Of a DNA stretch of 9,389 bases, positions 1-6,077 are shown piece by piece (position 1 is the stretch's first letter; every line of letters starts with the position of its first letter). The stretch spans positions 1 through 9,389 of the forward strand of contig JAHFOU010000072.1 in the NCBI GenBank assembly GCA_023261525.1, in the 5' to 3' direction. Position numbers and translations under genes: made by a program. Under the pieces are notes generated by a model, which did not search any database, was not told the DNA's origin, and saw only the letters and a program-made list of their open reading frames with translations. The stretch comes from Planctomycetota bacterium. GTDB taxonomy: Bacteria > Planctomycetota > SBBH01 > JAHFOU01.

Positions 1-422
1 GGATCTCCTGGGGCGCCATCGGCGCGGCCCAGTCCTGCTTCGACGAGGCCCTGCGCTATTCCAAGACGCGCATCCAGTTCGACAAGCCCCTGGCCTCCTT
101 CCAGCTGGTCCAGAACAAGCTGGCCTGGATGGCGACCGAGATCACGAAGATGCAGCTGCTCTCCTGGCGACTGGGACGGCTCAAGGATGAAGGCAGGATG
201 AAGCCCCAGCAGGTCTCCATGGCCAAGATGGACAACGTGTCCACGGCGCTCGAGATCGCCCGCACCTGCCGGGACATCCTGGGGGCCAACGGGATCCTGG
301 ACGAGTACCAGGCCGGCCGCCACATGGCCAACCTGGAGACGGTGAACACCTACGAGGGGACCCACGACATCCACCGGCTGATCCTGGGGCAGGACCTGAC
401 CGGGATCGCGGCGTTCTCCTAG
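1..422 (+). CDS. Glutaryl-CoA dehydrogenase-type acyl-CoA dehydrogenase, C-terminal part
   Basis: Incomplete at the 5' end: the window opens inside the gene and full codons begin at base 3, leaving 139 residues before the TAG. The protein is a cytosolic FAD enzyme. Glutaryl-CoA dehydrogenases oxidise and decarboxylate glutaryl-CoA to crotonyl-CoA in lysine and tryptophan breakdown. The visible part is the C-terminal helical domain. It carries the family stretch NTYEGTHDIH, whose glutamate (fragment residue 118, codon 354-356) corresponds to the catalytic base of human GCDH. The surrounding text (ARTCRDILGANGI, DEYQ, NLETVNTYEGTHDIH, LILGQDLTGIAAF) follows human GCDH almost word for word and is closer to it than to short-chain acyl-CoA dehydrogenases. 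hpnC begins eight bases after the stop, so the two may share a transcript. The substrate is inferred from similarity; the N-terminal and flavin-binding halves are not visible. Confidence 0.88.
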   Translation, partial: ISWGAIGAAQSCFDEALRYSKTRIQFDKPLASFQLVQNKLAWMATEITKMQLLSWRLGRLKDEGRMKPQQVSMAKMDNVSTALEIARTCRDILGANGILDEYQAGRHMANLETVNTYEGTHDIHRLILGQDLTGIAAFS

Positions 423-430
423 GCCAGGCC

Positions 431-1384
431 ATGACGGCCCTCGCCCCCGCGGCCACCCTCGACGACGTCCTCAAAGCCCAGGGCCTCAACGGCTCCGAGG
501 ATCCTGCCTCTTACTGCCGTGCCCTGGCCTCCAGCCACTACGAGAACTTCCCCGTCCTCTCCCTGGCGGTTCCACGGGACCGCCGCGCCGCCCTCGCCGC
601 CGTCTACGCCTTCTGCCGTACGGTGGACGACCTTGGCGACGAGGCTCCGGGCGACCGCCTGGCCCTCCTGGACGCCTGGGAGGAGGACCTGCTGAAGGTC
701 TGGGGCGGCGAACCGAGGCATCCCGTCCACCGTGCCCTCGCGCCCATCGTGAAGGCGCTCGCCATCCCGGAGGCACCCTTCCGCCGTCTGGTCCGCGCCA
801 ACCGCATGGACCAGCTGAAGACGCGTTACGCCACCTTCGCCGAACTCCAGGAGTACTGCCGCCACTCCGCCGACCCCGTGGGAAGACTGGTGCTCTACGT
901 GCTGGGCCGGTTCGACGAGGAAAACGCCCGCCTCTCGGACGCCACCTGCACCGCCCTCCAGCTCGCCAACTTCTGGCAGGACGTGGCGCGGGACCTGAGA
1001 GAAAGAAACCGCATCTACCTCCCGCTCGAGGACCTCGCCGCCCACCGGGTCTCGGAAGCGGAGCTGTCGGGGAAGCCGGCCTCGGCGGAGTTCCGCCGCC
1101 TGATGACCTTCGAAGTCTCCCGGGCCCGGGCCCTCTTCGCCGAAGGGCTGGGACTGGTGGACCGTCTCCAGGGCAGGGGCCGCTGGATGGTGGCCTGCTT
1201 CAGCGCGGGGGGGCTGGCCGTGCTGGACGCCGTCGCGGCCCAGGGCTACGACACCCTGTCGAGGCGCCCGACCCTCTCCGGGGCGGCCAAGGCCGGGATC
1301 CTGGCCGGCACGGGCTGGCGTCTGGCCACCGGCGCGCGTGGCGCGGCCGTCTGCCCCTCGGCTTCGCGCCGGGACGGGGTCTAG
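431..1384 (+). CDS. hpnC: Hydroxysqualene synthase HpnC
   Basis: A 317-residue trans-isoprenyl diphosphate synthase of the squalene/phytoene synthase family. HpnC converts presqualene diphosphate to hydroxysqualene in the HpnCDE route to squalene, the hopanoid precursor. Visible marks are SHYENFPV at 35-42, typical of the HpnC N-terminus, the first aspartate-rich motif DDLGD at 66-70, KTRYATFAELQEYC near 130-143, and the second motif NFWQDVARD at 180-188. The NFWQD form points to HpnC, since HpnD has NILRD at that place. The ATG at 431 is the natural start, placing the conserved block at the usual distance from the N-terminus, although no strong Shine-Dalgarno sequence precedes it. The TAG stop shares its last base with the GTG of hpnD. 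The last roughly 15 residues are an unconserved-looking tail. The neighbours hpnD and hpnE make the assignment firm. Confidence 0.94.
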   Translation: MTALAPAATLDDVLKAQGLNGSEDPASYCRALASSHYENFPVLSLAVPRDRRAALAAVYAFCRTVDDLGDEAPGDRLALLDAWEEDLLKVWGGEPRHPVHRALAPIVKALAIPEAPFRRLVRANRMDQLKTRYATFAELQEYCRHSADPVGRLVLYVLGRFDEENARLSDATCTALQLANFWQDVARDLRERNRIYLPLEDLAAHRVSEAELSGKPASAEFRRLMTFEVSRARALFAEGLGLVDRLQGRGRWMVACFSAGGLAVLDAVAAQGYDTLSRRPTLSGAAKAGILAGTGWRLATGARGAAVCPSASRRDGV

Positions 1385-2253
1385 TGCCCTCGCCCAAGGC
1401 CCTGAGGCTGGCCTACGCCCACTGCGAGCGCCAGACCCGCCTCCAGGCCCGCTCCTTCTGGGCCGCCCTCTGCCTCCTTCCTCCCGGACCGAGGCGGGGA
1501 ATGGCCGCCCTCTACGCCTTCTGCCGCAAGGCCGACGACATCGCCGACGGGCCCGGCACCGCGGAGGAGCGCTCGGAACAGCTGGCGGAGCTCCGCCGCG
1601 CCCTGGATCAGGGGCTCTGGGGCCTGGCCGAGGATCCGGTCTGCCTGGCCGCCGCCGACGCGTCCCGCCGCTACGGGGTACGCCCCGAGGACCTGGCTGC
1701 CGTGGTGGACGGGGTCTCCATGGACTGCCTGCCGAGGCGCTACGACAGCTTCGCCCAGCTGGAGGGCTACTGCGAGCGGGTGGCCTCGGCCGTGGGCTGC
1801 GCGGCCGTGGCCATCTTCGGGGCCCCCCGCGACGAGGAGGCCCGGCGCAAGGCCAGGGCCCTCGGCATCGCGCTGCAGCTCACCAACATCCTGCGCGACC
1901 TGAGGGAAGACGCCCAGGCGGGGCGTTGCTACCTTCCCGAGGACGAGCTGGGGCGCTTCGGGGTCTCGGGGGCCGAACTCGGGAAGGGGGAGGCTTCGGA
2001 GGCCCTGAGGCGCCTGGTGGCCTTCCAGGTGGACCGGGCCCGGGCCTTCTTCCGCGAGGCCCAGGGCCTGGAGCGCAGGCTCCCGCGGGCCACCCGCTTC
2101 TTCCCCGCGGCCCTGGCCTCGGTCTACGGGCGCATCCTGGACCGCATCGAGGCGGAGGGCTTCGATCCCCTGACCGCCCCGCCCCGGGTGGGGCGCCTGG
2201 AGGCGGCCGCGGTGACGCTGGCGGTCTGGGGCCGGGGACTGGTCTCCCCGTGA
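1384..2253 (+). CDS. hpnD: Presqualene diphosphate synthase HpnD
   Basis: A 289-residue paralogue of the preceding gene. HpnD condenses two farnesyl diphosphates head to head into presqualene diphosphate, the first step of the HpnCDE squalene route, in the cytosol or at the membrane surface. The sequence shows SFWAALCLLP near 24-33, first motif DDIAD at 51-55 inside LYAFCRKADDIAD, RRYDSFAQLEGYC near 118-130, and second motif NILRDLRED at 168-176 followed by CYLPEDEL. These are the typical HpnD or phytoene-synthase-like forms. A phytoene synthase reading alone is possible, but the gene order hpnC-hpnD-hpnE decides it. It starts with GTG, whose first base is the last base of the hpnC stop. Its own stop overlaps the hpnE start as GTGA, so translation is probably coupled through the trio. 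Confidence 0.94.
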   Translation: MPSPKALRLAYAHCERQTRLQARSFWAALCLLPPGPRRGMAALYAFCRKADDIADGPGTAEERSEQLAELRRALDQGLWGLAEDPVCLAAADASRRYGVRPEDLAAVVDGVSMDCLPRRYDSFAQLEGYCERVASAVGCAAVAIFGAPRDEEARRKARALGIALQLTNILRDLREDAQAGRCYLPEDELGRFGVSGAELGKGEASEALRRLVAFQVDRARAFFREAQGLERRLPRATRFFPAALASVYGRILDRIEAEGFDPLTAPPRVGRLEAAAVTLAVWGRGLVSP

Positions 2254-3512
2254 ACCTCGTCGTCGCGGGCGGGGGGCTGGCGGGCTGTGCCGCGGCGGTG
2301 CGCCTGGCCGACGCGGGCCACCGGGTCGTGCTGGTCGAGCGCCATCCCCTCCTGGGCGGCAAGGCCGGGACCTTCCTCTGGAACGGCGTGAGGTTCGACA
2401 CCGGCCAGCACGTGGCCACCAAGGCCTGCACGGCGCTCAGGGGCTTCCTCGAGAAGATCAGCGCCGCGGACGCCATCCGCTGGCAGTCGCGCCTGCGCAT
2501 CCCCTTCGCCGCCCCCGGGGGGAAGCGGGCCGTGCTGACCCGCTGGCCCCTCCCGGCCCCCTTCCACCTCCTTCCCGCCCTGATGGGCTTCGACCTGCTG
2601 ACGCCGGAGGAGAGGCGGAAGCTGAAGCGGGTCCTGGACGCGGCGAAGGCCGGAGCACCCGAGACCCTGACCTTCCGGGAGTGGCTGCGCGCCCAGAACC
2701 AGGGGGAGGCCGCGGTGCGCCGGCTCTGGGAGCCCCTGGTCCTGGCCGTCTGCAACGCGGGCGCGGGGGAGATCTCGGCGAGGGCCGGGGCCTGGGTGAT
2801 CCGCACCGGAATGCTGGAGAGCGCGTCGGCGCTGGACCTCGGGATCCCCTCCAGGACCCTCAACGCGATGACGGACCTTCCGGTGAGGGCCTTCCTGGCC
2901 GCGCATGGCGGGGAGGTCCGCACGGGGGAGGGCGTGGAGGCCCTCCTCCTGAAGGATGGCCGGGCCGCGGGGGTCCGGATGAGGTCGGGGGAAGAGGTGG
3001 CCGCCGACGGCGTGGTCCTGGCCCTGGACTGGGCCGCGGTGGACGCCCTCCTGCCGGGACGCCTGCCGGCCGCACGCCTGAAGCCCGGAGCCATCCTCTC
3101 CGCGGTCCTGCGCCTGGACCGGGAGATCCTGCCCGAGGGCGAGACCTTCGTGGGCCTGGTGGATCAGCCGGCCCAGTGGGCCTTCGCGAAGGGCCACGGC
3201 TTCCTGAGCCTGGTCTTCAGCGGAGCCAACACCCTGGCCTCGCGGCCCACGCCGGAGATCCTGGGCCTGGCCGAGTCCTCCCTGCGCGCCTGCCTGCCCC
3301 GCATGGCGGGGGCCCGCATCCTCGACGCCGTCGTCCTGAGGGAGAAGCGGGCGACCTTCCTGGCCTCGCCCGGCGCCGAAGCGCTCCGGCCTTCCGCCGG
3401 GGCGCTCGGGGTGGAGGGCCTGGCCCTGGCCGGGGCCTGGACCGCCACGGGCTGGCCGGCCACGATGGAAGGCGCGGTCCGAAGCGGGAACGCCGTTACA
3501 CTATCCGCATGA
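2250..3512 (+). CDS. hpnE: Hydroxysqualene dehydroxylase HpnE
   Basis: A 420-residue FAD-dependent amine-oxidase/phytoene-desaturase-like flavoprotein. HpnE reductively removes the hydroxyl of hydroxysqualene to give squalene, completing the HpnC-HpnD-HpnE route. The N-terminus is a clean dinucleotide-binding fold: VVAGGGLAG with glycines 7, 8, 9 and 12, then the acidic E30 at the end of the second strand and LLGGKAGTF at 34-42. FDTGQH at 49-54, LWEPLVLAVCN in the middle and the C-terminal flavin segment ALAGAWTATGWPATMEGAVRSG (about 392-413, written here only to identify it as family-typical) complete the pattern. The chosen GTG at 2250 overlaps the hpnD stop by four bases and puts the FAD motif at the very N-terminus as expected. 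An upstream open frame continues through hpnD but reads as low-complexity out-of-frame sequence. No squalene-hopene cyclase gene lies in the window. Confidence 0.93.
   Translation: MNLVVAGGGLAGCAAAVRLADAGHRVVLVERHPLLGGKAGTFLWNGVRFDTGQHVATKACTALRGFLEKISAADAIRWQSRLRIPFAAPGGKRAVLTRWPLPAPFHLLPALMGFDLLTPEERRKLKRVLDAAKAGAPETLTFREWLRAQNQGEAAVRRLWEPLVLAVCNAGAGEISARAGAWVIRTGMLESASALDLGIPSRTLNAMTDLPVRAFLAAHGGEVRTGEGVEALLLKDGRAAGVRMRSGEEVAADGVVLALDWAAVDALLPGRLPAARLKPGAILSAVLRLDREILPEGETFVGLVDQPAQWAFAKGHGFLSLVFSGANTLASRPTPEILGLAESSLRACLPRMAGARILDAVVLREKRATFLASPGAEALRPSAGALGVEGLALAGAWTATGWPATMEGAVRSGNAVTLSA
3493..3508 (+). promoter_or_regulatory. Possible -10 element for a leaderless transporter transcript
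   Basis: Inside the last codons of hpnE the sequence CCGTTACACT (3493-3502) contains TACACT, a good -10-like hexamer. It is followed by exactly six bases and then the transporter ATG at 3509. This spacing matches the TANNNT-N6-ATG layout known for bacterial leaderless promoters. It stands out in very GC-rich coding sequence, and no Shine-Dalgarno sequence sits at normal distance. No convincing -35 box was seen. It could still be chance coding sequence (Val-Thr-Leu). Confidence 0.35.
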
Positions 3513-4423
3513 ACCCCGCCCCGGGATCCCCCGAGGACAGCAGGCCGGAGAAGGTCGCGCGCACGGCCGCCACCGTGGCCGCCCTCCTGGCCCTGGGCAA
3601 GGTCGCGGCCGCCCTCGCCACCGGATCCCTGTCCATCTGGGCCTCGGCCCTGGACTCCTTCATGGACACCCTGGCCAGCGGCACCAACGCCATGGCGCTG
3701 AGGCTTTCGCGCCGGGAGCCTACCAGGATCTACGCCTTCGGCTACGGCAAGATCCAGTCCCTGGCCCTCCTCCTGCAGGGGATGTTCATCACCGTCTCGG
3801 CCCTCAGCCTGGGATGGACCGCGGTCCGCCACCTCCAGGAGCCCCATGAGCTGAGGGTCCTGGACGCGGGCATCGGGGTGATGGCCGTCACCGCCGCGAT
3901 CAGCTTCCTCCTGACCCGCCACCTCCGCGGGGAGGCCGCCCGGACCTCCACGCCCCTCCTGGACGCCGACGCCCTCCACTACACGGGGGACATCTGGGCC
4001 AACGGCGCCGCCATGGCCGGCCTGCTCCTGGAGCGCTGGACGGGGGAGCCGCGGATGGACCCCCTGTTCTCGATCGGGATCGCCGCCTGGATCCTGAAGG
4101 GCGCCCTGGGCGTGATCGGCCGCGCGGTCAGCGAACTCCTGGACCACGGCCTGCCCGAGGCGGAGATCGCCCGGGTGGCCGAGGTGGTGGCCCGGTATGC
4201 CCCGGAGGTCCGGGGCTTCCACGACCTGCGCACGCGGCGTTCGGGGCACCGGCGCTACTTCGACTTCCACGTCGTGATGAGGCCGGACCTGACCTTCGTG
4301 AGGTCCCACGAGGTCACGGACGGCATCGTGAAGGACCTGGAGGCCCTCTGGCCCGGGGCCGACGTCACGGTGCACTCCGACCCCGAGCCCGACGCGCGCC
4401 TGCCGTACGCCGGCCAGGGCTGA
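3509..4423 (+). CDS. FieF/YiiP-type cation diffusion facilitator (metal efflux transporter)
   Basis: A 304-residue inner-membrane proton-coupled exporter of divalent metals such as Zn, Fe or Cd, working as a homodimer. Six hydrophobic segments (roughly 20-38, 42-62, 84-105, 118-137, 156-175, 185-205) precede a cytosolic domain. Transport site A is intact: D49 and D53 in ALDSFMDTLAS, H157 and D161 in LHYTGDIW, equal to D45/D49/H153/D157 of E. coli YiiP. Cytosolic site C ligands are also present: H238 (FHDLRTR), H254 (FDFHVVM), H267 (RSHEVTD), H289 and D291 (VHSDP). The TM2-TM3 loop site B of YiiP is not conserved, with T72, Y75 and Y79 at its Asp/His/His positions. The ATG overlaps the hpnE stop as ATGA. 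No well-placed Shine-Dalgarno sequence is seen, but a -10-like element ends six bases upstream. Metal specificity is inferred from the DD-HD site only. Confidence 0.93.
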   Translation: MNPAPGSPEDSRPEKVARTAATVAALLALGKVAAALATGSLSIWASALDSFMDTLASGTNAMALRLSRREPTRIYAFGYGKIQSLALLLQGMFITVSALSLGWTAVRHLQEPHELRVLDAGIGVMAVTAAISFLLTRHLRGEAARTSTPLLDADALHYTGDIWANGAAMAGLLLERWTGEPRMDPLFSIGIAAWILKGALGVIGRAVSELLDHGLPEAEIARVAEVVARYAPEVRGFHDLRTRRSGHRRYFDFHVVMRPDLTFVRSHEVTDGIVKDLEALWPGADVTVHSDPEPDARLPYAGQG

Positions 4424-4426
4424 AGG

Positions 4427-5806
4427 TCAGCGCGCGACGGCGGCGGACGCCTTGCAGGCGGGACACTCGCAGAGGACGCGCAGGCGCCCGTAGGTGTAGA
4501 TCCCGCTGTCGTGCCCGTCCGACCAGCGGAAGTTGAGCGCGTAGCGCCCGATGGTCCCGGTCATCAGCGCATGCACGTCGGCCGGGACCGAGGCCGGATC
4601 CAGGCGCTTCTCCCCCGTGAACTCGTCCACGCAGGCCGCGCAGGGGCAGGCCAGCCGGAGCGCCCGGTACGAATACCGGGACTCGTGACCGTCGTCCCAG
4701 ACGATGCGCATGCCGGAGGGCCCGGCCGGCTCGACCTTGGCCGGATGGGCCTTGGCCTCGGCCAGGCCCTCGGTGGCGATGGCCGCCTGGCGGGCCAGCT
4801 CGCCGGCCGCCGTCCGGAAGGCCTGGGCCGCGGGGGACTTGGGCGCGCGCAGGACCACCGGCTCCCCGGCGTCCCCGGCCAGGACGGTTTCGGGATCCAG
4901 GGGGACGGCGCCGAGGAAGGGAAGGTTCAGCTCCTTGGCCGCCGCCCGGCCGCCGCCCTGCTTGAAGATGGCCGTGGTCGTGTGGCAGGAGGGGCACTCG
5001 AAGCCGCTCATGTTCTCGATGAGCCCCAGGATAGGCACGTTGGTCTGGCCGAAGATGCCCAGGCCCCGCTTGGCCACGCCGAGGGCCACCTCCTGGGGCG
5101 TGGTCACGATGACGGCCCCGGTCAGGGGCGCGCCCTGGACCAGGGTGAGCTGGATGTCGCCGGTCCCCGGCGGCAGGTCCACCAGGAGGTAGTCCAAGGT
5201 GCCCCAGTCCACGGCGCCCAGGAACTGCCGGACCATCTGGGTGGCGATGGGACCGCGCCAGACGACGGGGGTGGAGGCTTCCGTGAGCAGGCCCATGGAC
5301 ATGAGCTTGATGCCCGCGCGCTCCAGCGGGACGAGCTGCTGCTTGGCGTTCATGGCCGGCCGCTCGGTGGCGGCGAACATGGTCGGGATGGAGGGGCCGT
5401 AGACGTCGGCGTCCAGGATGCCCACCGTCGCACCGGCCCGGGCCAGGGCGACGGCGAGGGCGGCGGCGGTGGTGCTCTTGCCCACGCCGCCCTTGCCGCT
5501 GGCGATGGCGATGAGGTGGCGGACCCCGGGAAGGATGGGGGCGGCGGGCCCGGCCTTGGGCCGGGGGGTGGCGATGAGGCGGATGTCCACGGACGTCACC
5601 CCGGGCAGGGCCTTCACGTGGCGCTCGGCCTCGGCCTTGAGCTGGTCCTTCACCGGGCAGGCGGGGGTGGTCAGGTCGATGGCAAAGGAGACGGCGCCGG
5701 CGGCGATCTTCAGGTCCTTGATGAAGCCCAGGGAGACGATGTCCCGGTGCAGGTCGGGATCCTGGACGTGGCGGAGGGCGGCGAAGACGTCGGCTTCGGA
5801 CGGCAT
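4427..5806 (-). CDS. mrp: Mrp/NBP35-family iron-sulfur carrier ATPase with MIP18 and DUF971 domains
   Basis: A 459-residue cytosolic P-loop ATPase of the Mrp/ApbC group, which binds iron-sulfur clusters and passes them to apo-proteins. There are three domains. The first is an N-terminal MIP18/DUF59 domain (about 1-80) with the TPACPV cysteine C50. The second is the Mrp ATPase (about 95-345) with deviant Walker A SGKGGVGKS at 103-111, DADVYGPS at 132-139, DLPPGTGD at 210-217, and the cluster-binding CxxC at C271/C274. The third is a C-terminal DUF971 domain (about 365-455). DUF971 carries two CxCxxC motifs, C387-C389-C392 and C446-C448-C451, around a WSDGH-SGIYTY core. This is the same domain order as the plastid protein HCF101. 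The ATG at 5806 gives a standard Mrp N-terminus, though no good Shine-Dalgarno sequence is visible. It is convergent with the transporter, with only three bases between the stops, and follows a small gene 42 bases upstream. Confidence 0.93.
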   Translation of the reverse strand: MPSEADVFAALRHVQDPDLHRDIVSLGFIKDLKIAAGAVSFAIDLTTPACPVKDQLKAEAERHVKALPGVTSVDIRLIATPRPKAGPAAPILPGVRHLIAIASGKGGVGKSTTAAALAVALARAGATVGILDADVYGPSIPTMFAATERPAMNAKQQLVPLERAGIKLMSMGLLTEASTPVVWRGPIATQMVRQFLGAVDWGTLDYLLVDLPPGTGDIQLTLVQGAPLTGAVIVTTPQEVALGVAKRGLGIFGQTNVPILGLIENMSGFECPSCHTTTAIFKQGGGRAAAKELNLPFLGAVPLDPETVLAGDAGEPVVLRAPKSPAAQAFRTAAGELARQAAIATEGLAEAKAHPAKVEPAGPSGMRIVWDDGHESRYSYRALRLACPCAACVDEFTGEKRLDPASVPADVHALMTGTIGRYALNFRWSDGHDSGIYTYGRLRVLCECPACKASAAVAR

Positions 5807-5848
5807 GGCGGGGGGGATGATAGGGGCCCGGCCCCCTCCGCCGGAAGA

Positions 5849-6001
5849 TCAGTTCAGGTTGGGGTTGAGCGGGGGTTTGGCCTTGAGGATCCAGCCCCGG
5901 TCGTCGTCGTAGCCCTTGAGGCGCTCCTCGATATGGGACAGGGCCTGCTCCAAGGGATCGACCTGGGCGGGCTGGGCAGCGGGCGTGGAAGGGTCGTCCA
6001 T
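5849..6001 (-). CDS. Small protein of unknown function, 50 aa
   Basis: A 50-codon frame on the minus strand runs from ATG (5999-6001) to TGA (5849-5851). I do not recognise the family. Support for a real gene is a textbook AAGGAGA ribosome site (plus-strand positions 6011-6017) nine bases before the ATG, its position directly behind the divergent promoter region, and its orientation 42 bases upstream of mrp. The protein starts with a Pro/Ala/Gln-rich stretch (about 4-16). It continues with a short acidic amphipathic helix (LEQALSHIEERLKGY, 17-31) and ends in DDDRGWILKAKPPLNPNLN (32-50), with one tryptophan and a Pro/Asn-rich tail. It has no signal peptide, membrane segment or cysteine. It is likely a soluble adaptor-like peptide, possibly cotranscribed with mrp. 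A link to iron-sulfur handling rests on position only. Confidence 0.62.
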   Translation of the reverse strand: MDDPSTPAAQPAQVDPLEQALSHIEERLKGYDDDRGWILKAKPPLNPNLN

Positions 6002-6010
6002 GGGGCTCTG

Positions 6011-6017
6011 TCTCCTT
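6011..6017 (-). promoter_or_regulatory. Strong ribosome binding site of the 50-aa gene
   Basis: Read on the minus strand this is AAGGAGA, nine bases before the ATG at 6001. It is among the best Shine-Dalgarno matches in the window and is the main reason to accept the small frame as a gene. Its first two bases are also the end of the 6016-6035 inverted repeat. Confidence 0.6.
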
Positions 6018-6035
6018 GCCGTGTTTCATCGGCAA
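6016..6035. repeat. Perfect 6-bp inverted repeat in the divergent intergenic region
   Basis: TTGCCG (6016-6021), an 8-base spacer and CGGCAA (6030-6035) form a perfect inverted repeat in the 76-base gap between the divergent 50-aa gene and the amidohydrolase gene. It could be a dimeric repressor operator. Alternatively, in the minus-strand transcript it could be a hairpin whose 3' arm runs into the AAGGAGA ribosome site, so that folding would affect translation of the small gene. A repeat of this size can occur by chance. Confidence 0.35.
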
Positions 6036-6058
6036 AATCCGGGAGAAACCTGAGGGGT

Positions 6059-6077
6059 CCGTTAGAATGCCCCGGCT
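6059..6077 (+). promoter_or_regulatory. Possible -10 element before the amidohydrolase/kynurenine operon
   Basis: CCGTTAGAAT (6059-6068) contains TAGAAT, a good -10-like hexamer, and the GTG start of the amidohydrolase follows nine bases later. Transcription starting at the usual distance would give a leader of only a few bases or none, in keeping with the absence of a Shine-Dalgarno sequence. It matches 8 of 10 bases with the element at 3493-3502. I see no convincing -35 box at 17 bases upstream. Confidence 0.4.

Noticed and set aside
1338..2249. Upstream extension of the hpnE frame through hpnD
   Set aside because: The extension is out-of-frame hpnD sequence with skewed composition. The FAD motif fixes the start at 2250.
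431..2253. hpnC and hpnD considered as a recent tandem duplication or as phytoene synthase genes
   Set aside because: They share family motifs but differ in the diagnostic second motif (NFWQD against NILRD) and over most of their length. Two distinct members followed by hpnE is the standard squalene module.
1880..3197. Long minus-strand frames opposite hpnD/hpnE (404 and 357 codons)
   Set aside because: Pro/Arg/Gly-rich translations without recognisable motifs, fully antisense to well-supported hpn genes.
5823..5835. GC hairpin (GGGGC-CCG-GCCCC) between the 50-aa gene and mrp, considered as a terminator or attenuator
   Set aside because: The stem is only five base pairs with a three-base loop, and no T-rich run follows on the minus strand. 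In a GC-rich genome this is weak evidence.
6067..6069. ATG at 6067 as the amidohydrolase start
   Set aside because: It is out of frame with the HxH motif. The GTG at 6078 is in frame and places the motif correctly.
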